Both the position numbers and the translations under genes were made by a program. Of a DNA stretch of 64,000 bases, positions 43,401 to 54,147 are shown one piece after another. Source of the DNA: Coix lacryma-jobi var. lacryma-jobi (Eukaryota; Streptophyta; Magnoliopsida; Poales; Poaceae); the NCBI GenBank assembly GCA_009763385.1, contig VDCT01000282.1, positions 186,001 through 250,000 on the forward strand, read 5' to 3'. Position 1 is the stretch's first letter. Each line of letters begins with the position of its first letter. The notes under the pieces are model-generated. The model worked only from the letters and a program-made list of their open reading frames with translations, had not been told where the DNA came from and searched no databases.

Positions 43401-43560
43401 GATAAGAAGAAAACAGAGAGATATCAGCACACACGTGAATATTAGCACCTGTATCAACCCACCAATTTGGTGATTGAAATACTGATAGTGCAGTAGGAAA
43501 ATTACCATACCCGTCATCAGCATCGCTAGTAGTCACAAGGTTGACATTCTTCTTTTTTCC
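43200..43560 (-). pseudogene. Copia F pol: aspartic protease
   Basis: The frame contains SPNWWVDTGANIHVCADISL: the active site is D-T-G-A. It is followed by MGNGSHASVRGVGTVDLKFT and RKNLVSVSLLLRDGFKVVLE, a full-length copia protease. It lies in the same frame as the GAG-pre-integrase part and overlaps it in one open frame (42811-43614). The N-terminal piece of that open frame is an off-frame reading of the Gag knuckle. Confidence 0.92.
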
Positions 43561-44338
43561 CTTTGCGGTCCACTCGCTCCCGACACTCTTTGGAAAAATG
43601 CCCAAGCTCTCCACAAGTGAAGCACGGCAACTCTCTACTTTACTCTTCTTCTTCTTAAATGCAGTAGTAGTTTTGGCATTGAAAGACTTAGACTTTCCTT
43701 TGTACTTGCAATGGTTTTCTGGACAAAGTGGGCGCTAGCTCTTTCCTCGTTCCCCTTCTCAGTGTTATCTTTAGCCCGAGCCTTCTCCTCAACATCAAGA
43801 GATGCTATCAGGTTTTCAATTGATATTTTCTGTCTCTTGTGTTTAAGGCTTGTGGCGAAATTCCTCCAAGAGGAAGGTAGCTTTGCAATAATGCACCCAG
43901 CCACAAACTCATCGGGTATAACACAGTTAAGGAGTTCAAGCTCTTTTGCCAGACGGTGTATCTCATGAACTTGCTCGACTATAGATTTGTTCGCAACAAT
44001 CTTGTAGTCATGAAAAGTATCCATGATGTACAACTCTTTGCCAGCATCTGAAGCACCAAAGGTAGCTGCCAGATGATCCCACAAAGTCTTTGCGTCTTTA
44101 ATGTGCAGAATTGTATCAAAGATATGATCAGCAAGGACATTTTGCACAACTCCTACAAAGATTTGATTGGCATCCTGGAATGCTCTCTGATCATCTTCAG
44201 AGATATTTCCCTCGGGCATACCAGCACTCACCCAGAACACTTTTATGGTCGTCAACCAATTGGTGACCTTAACTTGCCATCTCTTAAAGTGCTCTCCAGA
44301 AATTTTTCTGGCTTCAGCGCATCAGCAAAACTAGCCAT
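43540..44338 (-). pseudogene. Copia F gag with zinc knuckle
   Basis: The minus-strand ATG at 44336-44338 starts MASFADALKPEKF. The frame is lost after a few codons (base change near 44310) and resumes with TTIKVFWVSAGMPEGNISED, LWDHLAATFGASDAGKELYI and FVAGCIIAKLPSSWRNFATS (43635-44255), a copia Gag core. The knuckle PCFTCGELGHFSKECRERVD is intact at about 43570-43630, but in a different frame from the protease. The Gag-protease boundary therefore needs a frame change. Confidence 0.92.
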
Positions 44339-44374
44339 AGTTAATTCTGGAAACCTATAATAAGGTTTTTGGAT

Positions 44375-45418
44375 TGTTAAAAGAATAGGAAATTTCCAGA
44401 TTAAAACCAGAATATAAATCATGATAAATTGATGATCTAGATATCTCAGATTGTATTGTTTACTTGCATAACAAAACAAGCATAACAAGATCTCAAACAT
44501 GATAACAGGTGTAAGCATAGCTCGTACACCAGATAGATTTAAAAGTAAGAACAAAGACATAAGATCTAATATAAGCATAGACATTAGATCACGAGCGGCG
44601 TACCTTTCGTTTGCTGGAGAAGATGGTGGTGGAGTCGGTGCTGGCTGATCGTCGATGAGCGCTGGAGGAAGAGCTCGGAGCAGTTGACGATGAATACGCC
44701 TGGACGTAGCGCCGCCTGACTTGGACGGTAGACGACCCATTATTGAAGACGAGAGCAGTCGCATGACGAGCGCTTCCCAAAAACCTTATTCGTCCTCTCC
44801 CGGTGCAGGATCGCAAAGACGAGGGTTCCGGAGACCTGCTCGCCCGGTCGCTGGTGCACGCAAGCGAACGGACTGGAGACGACTAGATGGCAGCGCAAAA
44901 GCGATATGAGGCAAACCCTAACTCGAGAGGTGTTGAGATACGTTTTGGCGTGGCCGATTGGTTGCTTATATAGTCTTGTTCAACCGACCTCGTGTCACGA
45001 TCACGATCTAAATCGGTTTAGGACTCTTAAGTCGTAACCGTTAGGACTCTGCAACTTGAAGGCCAAGAAACCAAAAACTAAAACTGCGCAAAAGGAGACC
45101 CGCTCCCCGCAAGGCGAGGAGCCGGATTTCAGCGGACCATTCACGCAGGTGCCGCGCACCTGCGCAAGTCGCCACGTCAGCCCGGCGAGGTGAGGCAAGG
45201 CGAGCAAGCGCGCGCGTGTGGGTTTCTCTTTCTCTTTCTCACATTAGACTTGAGGAAGTGGAGAAGACTTCCATATTTAAGCAAGTCCTCCTCCCTTCCA
45301 CTAGCAAGGTGAGACTAAAGAGTTCCACTTCCCCTCTTTGCTCACACATGAATGGGCCTTTGAGATTTATTATGAATTTCAGAATTTATTAATGGGCCAA
45401 GCCCATATAATTCTAACA
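44375..45418 (-). repeat. Copia F 5' LTR (1044 bp)
   Basis: Plus-strand ends TGTTAAAAGAAT and TTCTAACA. TATA box on the minus strand at 44965-44972. It lacks the 29-bp tandem duplication of the other LTR. The right duplication CCATA is at 45419-45423. Confidence 0.93.
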
Positions 45419-45495
45419 CCATACGTGTTAGTTGATATGTTAATTGACCTTTTGTGTACATTGCTATTCCACACTGCTAATAATCAACATAAAAA

Positions 45496-45624
45496 GCTCT
45501 GTTCGTTTGAATTTATCGGTCATATCATGATTTATTCTCTCTCACATAACACCATTAAAATAACCAAATTAACCAAAATAGGTTTCATCAAAATTAGCCT
45601 AAATAAGTTCAAGCGAACAGACCC
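45496..45624. mobile_element. Small MITE with GCTCTGTTCG termini
   Basis: The left end GCTCTGTTCGTTTGAA pairs with the right end TTCAAGCGAACAGACC. About 129 bp, AT-rich interior. The target duplication is not clear. Confidence 0.72.
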
Positions 45625-46775
45625 AAAGTTAACTGTTCAAGGCCCATTGACGAGTATTTCTTTCCAAAAACACTTATTTTTCCGAAATTCTATATTATTT
45701 AGTTGTCAAGCGTTTCAGTGAAGATTTCATCTCGCAGTTTCAATAAACTCATATTTGAAATAATACAGAAGAGTTTCATCCTTATGAAACTTTCTCTACT
45801 CTCATAAAACTCTAATTGCCTTTCTCTTTGTAATACAATATCATGTCAGCGTATTTATACAATTTGAGAATGCTCCATGAACGACCGAACTTGCACTAGC
45901 TGGTCACGTATTTTAGTGTTTCACTCATGTCTTTACTTATATATTAGTAGTCGATGTCAGGCTCTTTTATGGGTCTTATAACAGTTATTATCTATGTGTT
46001 TTGTCTTGTTGAGTCTCTTCCTCATTCTTGCAGGTTGGTTGCCTATGTAAACATGTGAACATATATACTATTTTTTTTATTTTTCTATGTTAAAGTAAGT
46101 TACTATTTTTTCTCTTTGCACCTAAGCTCCTTCAACAGTATTAATATCATCATGACCTTCCTGAGTTTAAACTCAGTATTTAGTTTGATTTTATTTTCTG
46201 AAATTTATCAAATAAACCTAAGCATGTTGCCCACATAAAATAGGTGACCTGTGATACGTAACAAAAGCAACATTTATAGGCGCAGCGAAGCGCGCTGTTC
46301 ATCCTAGTACATACGTACTTTGCAAGCAAACCTTGTTTCTATGCAAGGCCACCGCAACACACTATCACACATTGGTATTCATCAGAGGCATGATTAGGGT
46401 TAAAAACATGATTAATCTATGGAGAATATAGCACTAATCTTATTTGACAGATGCACATTTATTACTGAACAAGACGATTAACATAGGCATAATTTAACAC
46501 TCGTCGCCATAGTTTTTGTGTATTAATCCTCGTCAGTTTTGCTATGGATTTGTTGGTTTTACAGTTCCAAGAAGCTAGTCTGTAATTAATAATTTAGGTA
46601 TATATAATATGGTTCATGATCTTGTTTCCACAAGATCGTACACATACCCAAGTGGATATAGCCCATCGAATATCCATTATCGTTACCTGACAATTAGGAT
46701 TATTTATTTATTTGAATACACATTGGTGTTAGCGTTCATGCGCACTGGCTTTATTTGCTATTGCAATTTATTTGT
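45625..46775. other. AT-rich spacer
   Basis: No convincing gene. Repeated GAGTTTCATCC / CATAAAACTC fragments at 45765-45815 may be another decayed MITE. Confidence 0.5.
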
Positions 46776-46777
46776 TA

Positions 46778-47026
46778 CTCCCTCCATATCGACGTTTAGG
46801 ACAGCAATACGGGTCTTCAAAACACAACTTTGACCTCTTATTTTATAAAAAAGTATTAGAGAAAAGTGATATAAGTATACTTTTATGAAAGTATTTTTCA
46901 AGACAAATCTATTCCTATAATTTTCATATTTATAAACTTAAAATTTAATAGTTATTGATGATTTATTTTACCAATGTTTGACTTAAATTTTGTCTAAAAT
47001 GACAACTAATATGAGTATGAAAGGAG
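46778..47026. mobile_element. Stowaway-type MITE (249 bp)
   Basis: It starts CTCCCTCCATATCGACG and ends ATGAGTATGAAAGGAG, flanked by TA (46776-46777, 47027-47028). The inner arms pair loosely (AAGTATACTTTTATGAAAGT). Confidence 0.85.
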
Positions 47027-47039
47027 TATATGCTAGCTA

Positions 47040-47108
47040 ACCCTATATATATATATATATATAGTATTTCTATATTGTACTCTAGGTACTAAATAATACT
47101 AATCAGTA
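47040..47108. repeat. Isolated copy of the TATAGTATTT...CAGTACC terminal repeat
   Basis: (TA)n followed by TAGTATTTCTATATTGTAC, GGTACTAAATAATAC and TAATCAGTACC. The same series occurs at 59761-59817 and an inverted relative at 55538-55570. It may be the terminus of a decayed transposon. Confidence 0.6.
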
Positions 47109-50040
47109 CCTGACCCAACCCAACCCAACCCAACGCAACGCAACCGGGCGTGACCGAGCTAACCTAGCATGGTCCGTTTCTTTTCTCTCCTGCACCCACC
47201 TGCTTTGCTCCTCGTACGTCTTTTTTCTGTTTATTAGATTTAGATCGGCAATGAAATCGAATAAAAAAATCTGGACCAGATCGTGGGAGCGAGTTAGGAG
47301 ACACCAGTTACGAGCTCAGCTCGCCGCCATCAACGCCTTATCCTGCCCACAAGCTGCGATCCCCACCATGTCCTGTGCAGTTCTGCTCAGATCCTCTATG
47401 GCTGTGACCCCGTCGGCACCGCCCCCATCCCACCGGCGCCACTCCCCACCCCTCCGGCATCGCATGAGGGCGTCGCGCCGCCACTTGCCGTAGCGCCGTG
47501 TGTCCTGGCTGTTGGCGTCGGCTGCAGGCGACCGGCCACCACTCGTCATCTTCCTCATGGCAAGAGACATGGAGATGGCCATGCCGGCGGTCATCGGCAT
47601 CCGCGGCAGCAACAACACCATCCATGATGATTTTTTTCTTTCCCAAACCCATGTACCAGGTCTGCTACCTCGATCTCCCCTTCCAACCCTGGTGCTCTCT
47701 CTTTTGTTCTGAATCTGTTAGGATGGGAAACCTCTGGTTTGGGATGACCCAGCGCATCGAAACTGGGCTTCGCATAGGCAACATTGCGACTAGATTGAAT
47801 TTATCAGAGATTTTTTGTTTTCCTCTGCCTAGGGGGAAATGTCTAAAAAATCCCCATTGTTATGAATAGCTAATGACAACTGTTTTTGTGATTTACCAGT
47901 TGATTTTTATAGTTTGTTATCGAAATACACTAGTATTATGTTGTGCTATTTCTTTTCGTAGCTGTATAAATGTATTATATAGATAGAGTTAATGGTGCAA
48001 GCTTATCAGCTTGTTTCCTTTTGTGTTGTTGTCTGTTAGTCTTTTCATTAGTTAGGCCTAGAGATCACTATAAGCTGGAATCCTCAGCAGACTCTGTTAT
48101 TGTTTGCTTGTCCCAATATATAAGCAGGGCTGCACTTTAGTTCTAAAGTATAAATATATTATCACATATCATACTGTAGTTGATTTATTCTTTAAATTTA
48201 TAGGTTTATTAGCTCTTAGATAGTTGAATCTTAGTCAATTGGTGTATGTTGAATTAATGAATTATATGAAGGTGCTGCTAGCTTCCTATGGACAACTGCC
48301 TTTTAACAATAGGTACCATCTTCATTCTTTAAGAGATTATAAATTTCTCATATATTATCCATTGGTGTGGATATCAATGAGAATGTGATGTGCGTATGTG
48401 ATTTTTTTATAATATTAGTTATATGTTCACGTTCTGCTCCAACTAAATTTTGGTTGAGCTCCACCACTGTCTGGCTCCGCCCTGCTTCACATCTTCTCCA
48501 CCACTTATTGATGGCACCTTGCCTTGTCTTCGCTGGACGAGGTCTATGGCAGCAGGTTGTGTTGGCAAAGCTTAGGTGCTACCAGGCATCGTTATATGCT
48601 GGTCCACTCCACGTCAACCCGCCCACGCTAGCTGTGCCAGATAGTCCTGGCAACAACCTGAATGCAGCTCTTCCCTGCAGGTAGTTTTCTTCTACATCTG
48701 TTTTCTTTCACTAAAATTGCAGCCACCAATAAGTGATATTTGTGTGGCTACTAAAACTAACCTGAGTTAATTTGCATCTTCCCATTCTGGCCCAGAGGCT
48801 GGTCTTGACCAAATTATATTTACCTTTCATATTGATCACTTTGAAGATATTATAGGCAATTTCAACATACCTAGCTGCTCCACCTCACAAATCAAACTGT
48901 ATGCTCATAGGATTTTTTAGTTAAGAAAATTGATTATTCCAGTCCAAAATTAGGTTCAGTGATTCTTTGCTCATTGAGCTGCTGCGTGGTATGATGCTTC
49001 CCTCACCAGCAGCCTTGACCTAGCAAGATCCCGGTGTGGCACGCACAATCCTTCTTTTTTGGATTTGGACTAGCCTAGTTTCAGGTCTATCTTGTAGATT
49101 GTGAATTTAAGGGCTGGCTTGCAAGTAGTTTGGTATTTATCAAACCTAGCCAGATTCTTATGAGATCACAACATGTTTTCAGGTACTCATGTAGACTCCT
49201 TGAGAATGAAGGCGACACTCGACACAAAATTATGTGAGTGATGCATACTCTTTGAAAACAATAGTGAGAATGTTTTGCTTTTGAAACAGGCATTCTTCTA
49301 AGATTATATTGGTGCCATGAGATGATAGGCTTGGGCACTGATGCAATGCTTCTTCCGACTGATGGGGCTTGGTAGCTTGGCTTGTTTGTGATGAGAACCA
49401 ACAAGTCAAACTGACTAGACTACCCTCTCCTTAGAGAGAGGGCAAACGTTCCAAAGGTTTTCTCCCAACAGTGTGCACCGATAAACTATATCTGACATCT
49501 TTTTATGATAGATATAACCTATTTCACAAATATCTATGCATCACTTTGTAATACTAATGATTGATACACCAGAGATGGCATCCGATCTTTCAGGTTGTCT
49601 TCCCTTTTGTCATTTATTATGGCTTGTTTGGACGTGCTATTGATTAATATTTTTCGTTAGAGTTTTGTAGAATCAAATCAACTTCTTTCTATGTTGGCAT
49701 ATCAATTTTACTTGCCTATGATTTATGGTCATTGTATGGACAATGTGCCTCATATTAAAACCAACCTTTCGTTATGTTGTTTGTGTGCATTATCTTTTAT
49801 GCAACAGTTGACAATTCAATTTATAGGAAAACATTTGTTCATAGATTTATTTCAATCATTATCAAACTTTTTATGTTTTAAGGCTCAAAATTCACACTAT
49901 TTGTATGCATTTTTTATGATACTAAATGTTATATTTGCTATCTGTCAGCCTAATTCAACAAACATCAATGATTGATCAGTTTTTGGTTATTAACTCATCA
50001 TTTGTTATATGCCAGAGGTAACCATGTTGTTTTTAAGTCC
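47109..50040. other. Long low-coding region with a GC-rich exon-like start
   Basis: CCCAACC repeats (47109-47135) are followed by a GC-rich patch 47290-47620 with open frames on both strands (e.g. plus 47251-47493 and 47498-47869). Another patch at 48430-48685 ends CTGCAG/GTAGTTTTC and resembles an exon. No protein domain is recognised. It could be a decayed gene or a gene fragment inside an unrecognised transposon. The rest is AT-rich. Confidence 0.35.
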
Positions 50041-50370
50041 ATTGTACTCTGAGTATCTTTGATCGTGTTGTTTTTTCTTCTCATTTGTTCTTGCTTTGGT
50101 TCTGTGTGCAGGTCCCAGGCTTCTTTGGTTAGTCAGTCAGGGTTATTGTGTTTGTGGGTTTTTTTTGTGCCGCTGTGGTGCTTCGTAGGGGCATCCGCGT
50201 TGCATAAGCTTTTGGCTTGGTCACTTATTGTAGATCATTAATTAGTTGAGTCTTTTGTTTTTGGTTAGGGTGTTATGCACTAGGAGGGTTTAACCTCCCT
50301 TCATTTATGTTCTTTTGCTTAATGAAATGACATAGCTCTCTTGTGTTGTCCGAAAAAAAAATTGCTCAAT
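50041..50370 (+). mobile_element. 3' end of a non-LTR retrotransposon (LINE-like), 5'-truncated
   Basis: The stretch ends GCTTAATGAAATGACATAGC followed by TCTCTTGTGTTGTCCG and a poly(A) run (50351-50360). 'CTTAAT(G)AAAT...GCTCTC.TG.GT.TTCGAAAAAA' is the usual tail of grass LINEs. No RT frame is visible upstream, so the element would be a short tail. The left limit is arbitrary. Confidence 0.55.
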
Positions 50371-51660
50371 TTGTTTGAAGAAAAGCTTTGAACTGAGATA
50401 ATTTTTGTGATTCAATTGAAATAGTACATGAATGTGACATTCTTCCACCTTATAGTTGAAGTGAAATTGCTTTTATTTTGCATGTCTAGTGAAAATATAG
50501 AATGTATCCATTGAAGTTTTAGTCTTAGAATATCCTTAATCTGCAGCTGATTTTTTTGAAACAAAAATGATGTGCGTCTGTGAGGATTTCTTGATTCTAC
50601 TCTTCTCTGGGCTCCTCCAGCACATAAGGTTCTCTCTCCACTCTTTTCATTCTTCATGTTGTTGGTCCACATTATCATCATAGGCGGTGATATTTTCTGA
50701 AATCAGTCAAGAGGTACGTTGCGTTGTATATGGTTTACATATCCCTCTGGGATACACTTTAGGTTTTGTTTGTCCAATCGTCTATGTTTGTGTTCATTTG
50801 TTGCTCTCCCTGAGTAGACAATTTATGATAATACATAGAGATAGAGTTTTATCTAGTTAACAAGCTCCCTAATAGGATTGAATTTTAGATGGAATGGATG
50901 TGAAGCTTTGTTGTGTTTGTCGTTGAACGGGGCTTCTAGATATTTATCCATTGTTTGATATACTTATATTAATAAGTGTTCCACTTGTATGCAGCTTCAT
51001 GCCTCCCCTATATTGATGTCTCCCCTATTGTTGCATCTGCTCCAGAGTCACCCCCAACATATCCCTGGCATGACAGAGATGGCAGCCTCAACACCTGTGT
51101 GTAAACTGTATAGGTGAGTATGCACTGGTAGCAGATCAGCGTCGGATGCAGTTAAATTTTAGCTATATCTCCTTCCAGTGAAGTCAATATTTGTTCGATT
51201 TTGTTTGAAACTGGGCTCTGATTTTGTTTTGGATGAATTACTAACACACATATCATGACAAGGAGGTGCCAATATTTTATTTATACACTAATAGTCAAAC
51301 ATGTACATTGATATGATCTTGTTTTTGGAGGAATACCTAAACTTATTTAGAGGGAACTGTCATATTTTTTCCAGATACATTATTCTTTCATTCCATGACA
51401 TGAGGGGTGTCTCTTTGGTCGACGACAGGCTCGATTCTGCTGTGGTTGCAAGACACACATGCCTATAAACATATAGTTCCAAATATCTGTGACCATGTCC
51501 ATATGTTTATGATTGCAAGTGATTTTTTGTGGTGGCTTTCAGAGTCATCTCAATATACATGTGAGGAAATCATAATAAATTATCCTATACTAATTTGTAC
51601 AAAGATATTTAGTTTAAATGCGTAATTCTTTAAACCAAAATTAAATTATGAAAACATTAG
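50371..51660. other. AT-rich spacer with one exon-like segment
   Basis: 50995-51113 lies between TATGCAG and a GTGAGT donor and has an open frame, but the content is not recognised. Nothing else supported. Confidence 0.4.
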
Positions 51661-51793
51661 GAGCGAATGGCAGGATGGAGGAGATTAGTCAGCAGGTCAG
51701 AGGAGCAAATGGCAGGATGGAGGAGATTAGTCAGCAGGTCAGGAGCAAATGGCAGGATGGAGGAGATTGATCAGCAGGTCAGAGGAGCGAATG
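51661..51793 (+). repeat. Tandem repeat, 3 units of 42/40/42 bp plus partial
   Basis: Units at 51661-51702, 51703-51742 and 51743-51784, with partial 51785-51793. Each contains ATGGCAGGATGGAGGAG and CAGCAGGTCAG; two units share GATTAGT and the third has GATTGAT. The array ends 38 bp before the hAT H1 terminus. Confidence 0.92.
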
Positions 51794-52470
51794 TGGCTGA
51801 GAACTGTAGCAGAGGACGCACGAGCACGACCAGGGTTTTTCTTACCGATCGGTAACCGGTCGGTTTGGTCGGTAACCGATGAAACCGTTCCGGTCCGGTT
51901 ACCAAACGGACCGGTTACCAAAATTTGAAATTTGAAAATTTAAAAAAAAATGCCCAAAAAATTCCTAGAAATAGATTATAATTTATGGAGACCAATGGTA
52001 TAAATTTTTTGAAATTGGACGTTTGTAATTGGAATTTTGAAAAAAAAAAGTTCGGCCCGTTAAGGCCCATGAGGCCCATTAGGCGCTCACGGGCACAAAA
52101 CGCGGCGTTCACGGGCGGGGGCAGAAGGGTCCTTCCCTTGCCCTATCCGCGCCCCGCCCCCTGCTCTCCGCCCCCAGCGCCGCCGTCCGCTCCCCGCCGC
52201 CGGCTAGCCGACCGGTTAGGCTCGGTAACCGGGCGGGGGCGAGCGGTTACCTCTCCGCACTCGGGCGCTCGGCCAGCCGCGCGGTCGGCTCGGTAACCGA
52301 GCGGTTTCGCTCGGTTACCGAGCGGTTCGTCCGGGATTTGAGGTAAGTTTTTCCCCCCTTTCTTGCTATTTTAGTTAAGTATCTATATGTTTTGGGTGTA
52401 GTTTTGGTTAGGATTGTTGTATTTAGGCAGGATCTGTGTTAGATATTAGGATGGAGGGATTTAGGTGGTG

Positions 52471-52486
52471 GTTAGGGTTAGGGTTA
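52471..52486 (+). repeat. Short telomere-like TTAGGG repeats in H1
   Basis: GTTAGGGTTAGGGTTAG upstream of the BED exon. A similar run is in H2 at 60537-60557, on the other strand. Confidence 0.75.
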
Positions 52487-52622
52487 GCTTTATGTTTAGA
52501 GTACGATTTAATTTAGGATTTGAGGTATGATTTCTGTTAGGATGTATATTTTTTTTTGTATATATTGTATAGATAACATTTACTGGGGTTGATTTTGTGT
52601 TGTCTATTTATGCAGGTAGACA

Positions 52623-52757
52623 ATGTCGGGCAGGCACAAAGACGTTGTTTGGGAGCATGGTGAAAATCTCGCTCCCGGGTGGCGGTGCAATTATTGTCAC
52701 CTAACAAAAGCGGGCGGTGGTGCAACAAGATTGAAGCAGCATTTGGATCCATGTTGA
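52623..52757 (+). pseudogene. H1 transposase exon 1: BED zinc finger
   Basis: The ATG at 52623 opens MSGRHKDVVWEHGENLAPGW, followed by RCNYCHLTKAGGGATRLKQH. The C-X2-C and following H residues with the G-G-G-A-T-R-L-K-Q-H-L signature are the BED finger of plant hAT transposases, which binds the transposon ends. It stops two codons after the expected region (HLDPC, stop at about 52756), because the following DNA, including the RNase H-like catalytic centre, has been deleted. Confidence 0.88.
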
Positions 52758-52789
52758 ACATTTTTCTGGATGCTCAATTCAATTCCATG

Positions 52790-52999
52790 TTGCAGCTGCC
52801 GTCCTGAATCCTAAGCTCTCGTACACACTGGATCCAATTGCAACAATGTTCGCTGGCCTGAAGGACGCATTTCAGGAGATGACAGATGTGCAGAGCGCCG
52901 TGCAGGCATTGCAGGAGGCTGAGGTTTTTCGCCAGAAGGTTGGTGAGTTTGGCTTAGAGCTAGCTCACAAAATGGCCATGGATCCAAGAACATCCCCAT
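52790..52999 (+). pseudogene. H1 transposase exon before the dimerisation region
   Basis: The frame reads LNPKLSYTLDPIATMFAGLK, then DVQSAVQALQEAEVFRQKVG and EFGLELAHKMAMDPRTSP, which is the stretch preceding the hAT dimerisation domain. The exon ends CATCCCCAT/GTAAGAG at 52999, a good splice donor. Joining to 53074 keeps the frame. The usual middle of the transposase that should precede it is missing. Confidence 0.85.
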
Positions 53000-53073
53000 G
53001 TAAGAGTACTTTGTCATTCCATTTAGTTATGCATATTGGAACATGTAGCTAACATAATGTGTTCCACTTGCAG

Positions 53074-53456
53074 CGGCCTGGTGGATGATCTTTGGTAAAG
53101 ACACTCCAAATTTGCAGCGCCTAGCTTTGCGGCTTGTTTCACAATGTATGTCCTCCAGTGGATGCGAGCGGAACTGGAGTACTTTTGCCTTGCTGCATAC
53201 GAAGGTCCGCAATCGGCTATCGCACAAGAAACTGAACAAGCTTGTTTATGTCAATTACAACCTTCGGCTGCGACTTGCGGATGTCAACCCACCAGGCTTG
53301 ATGACGACGATTTTATTGACCGGTTCGCCGAAGTCTCATTCTATGATCGGACCAATCCGCTTAGGGAGTGGATGGAGTATGGAAGATCAAACCAGTCTCC
53401 ACTTCTTGATGAGGATTCAGACGAAGACGACGTCCCTTTGTCATCACGTCTTGTCA
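53074..53456 (+). pseudogene. H1 transposase: hAT C-terminal dimerisation region
   Basis: After the acceptor TTGCAG (53068-53073) the frame reads AWWMIFGKDTPNLQRLALRL, VSQCMSSSGCERNWSTFALL and HTKVRNRLSHKKLNKLVYVN, a canonical Dimer_Tnp_hAT region (W-W, S-S-S-x-C-E-R-N-W-S). It continues DVNPPGLMTTILLTGSPKSH; a frame change near 53290 leads to the acidic DEDSDEDDVPLSSRL. The exon ends at GTCAG/GTACG (53456). This part is undamaged up to the shift. Confidence 0.9.
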
Positions 53457-53553
53457 GGTACGTTATATGTATATGTATAAATGTGAGTGCGTGTCTAATA
53501 ATGTACGGTGGGATTGATTTTATTTATGTGATTTGTTTGTTTCTGTTGGCAGT

Positions 53554-54147
53554 GAGCATATAGACCCCGATGATCTACGTTAGGCTACGGGGTCTGATTG
53601 CATCAGTGATTGGGCTCGTAGACATGTGGGTCAAAGTCACCTAGGGAAGAGGAAGACGCAAGCGCCGCCTAGGAAGGGGCAGACCAAGCGAGGAAACAAG
53701 TCAGCAGCGATGCGGACACTGAGGAGGAGGGATCTTACCATTCTGACGATGATGATGATGATGATGATGACAGCAGCGATGGTGGTGACGATGATGATCA
53801 TGATGAAGTGGCGATGGTGGTGGTGGTGGTTGGTGGTGGTGGTGGTGGTGGGACTAGTTATGGAATTTGTTTCACAGGTATCCATTGCACTTGCACGTAC
53901 ATACACACATTTATTTTTGTCCATGATTACTAATTATGGTTCATTGCAGGCGAGACCCAATACACACATGCTACGCAAGATCGTGACCATGGACACCACA
54001 GTCCCAGAGGAAATCAGTTTCATTTGGACGCACACACGACGACAATCCAGAGGACTCGCAGGGAGATCATTTCTTTTGCACCCACGTACTACGACACTCC
54101 AGACTACTCTACTTCGTCCTACAGCGATGCCTCAAACCTTCTTATAG
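53554..54147 (+). pseudogene. H1 transposase C-terminal tail exons
   Basis: Exon 53554-53877 (after GTTGGCAG, before GTATCC) encodes HIDPDDLR, a stop, then SDCISDWARRHVGQSHLGKR and, after frame changes, an Asp-rich and Gly/Val-rich low-complexity tract made of GAT and GGT repeats (53745-53850). Exon 53950-54147 (after TTGCAG) encodes GETQYTHATQDRDHGHHSPR and YYDTPDYSTSSYSDASN. The tail resembles the Asp/Gly-rich C-terminus of Ac-like plant hAT proteins. The first stop and the frame changes show decay. Confidence 0.7.
53745..53850 (+). repeat. GAT and GGT microsatellite in H1
   Basis: (GATGAT)n followed after a short gap by (GGTGGT)n. It lies within the transposase tail. Confidence 0.9.

Larger units (their letters stand above)
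38822..45418 (-). mobile_element. Copia F: near-complete Ty1/copia element
   Basis: LTRs are at 38822-39887 and 44375-45418, with coding-strand start TGTTAGAATTATATGGGC. The 5-bp duplication CCATA flanks it exactly (38817-38821 and 45419-45423). The interior carries gag, zinc knuckle, protease, GAG-pre-integrase, integrase, RT and RNase H in the normal copia order on the minus strand, so the family is an autonomous one. At least five frame breaks inactivate this copy. No tRNA-Met primer site is visible between the 5' LTR and gag, which is unusual. Confidence 0.95.

Noticed and set aside
47100..51640. A Helitron spanning the exon-like patches
   Set aside because: I found no convincing 5'-TC start with a 3' hairpin and CTRR end, and no Rep/helicase motif.
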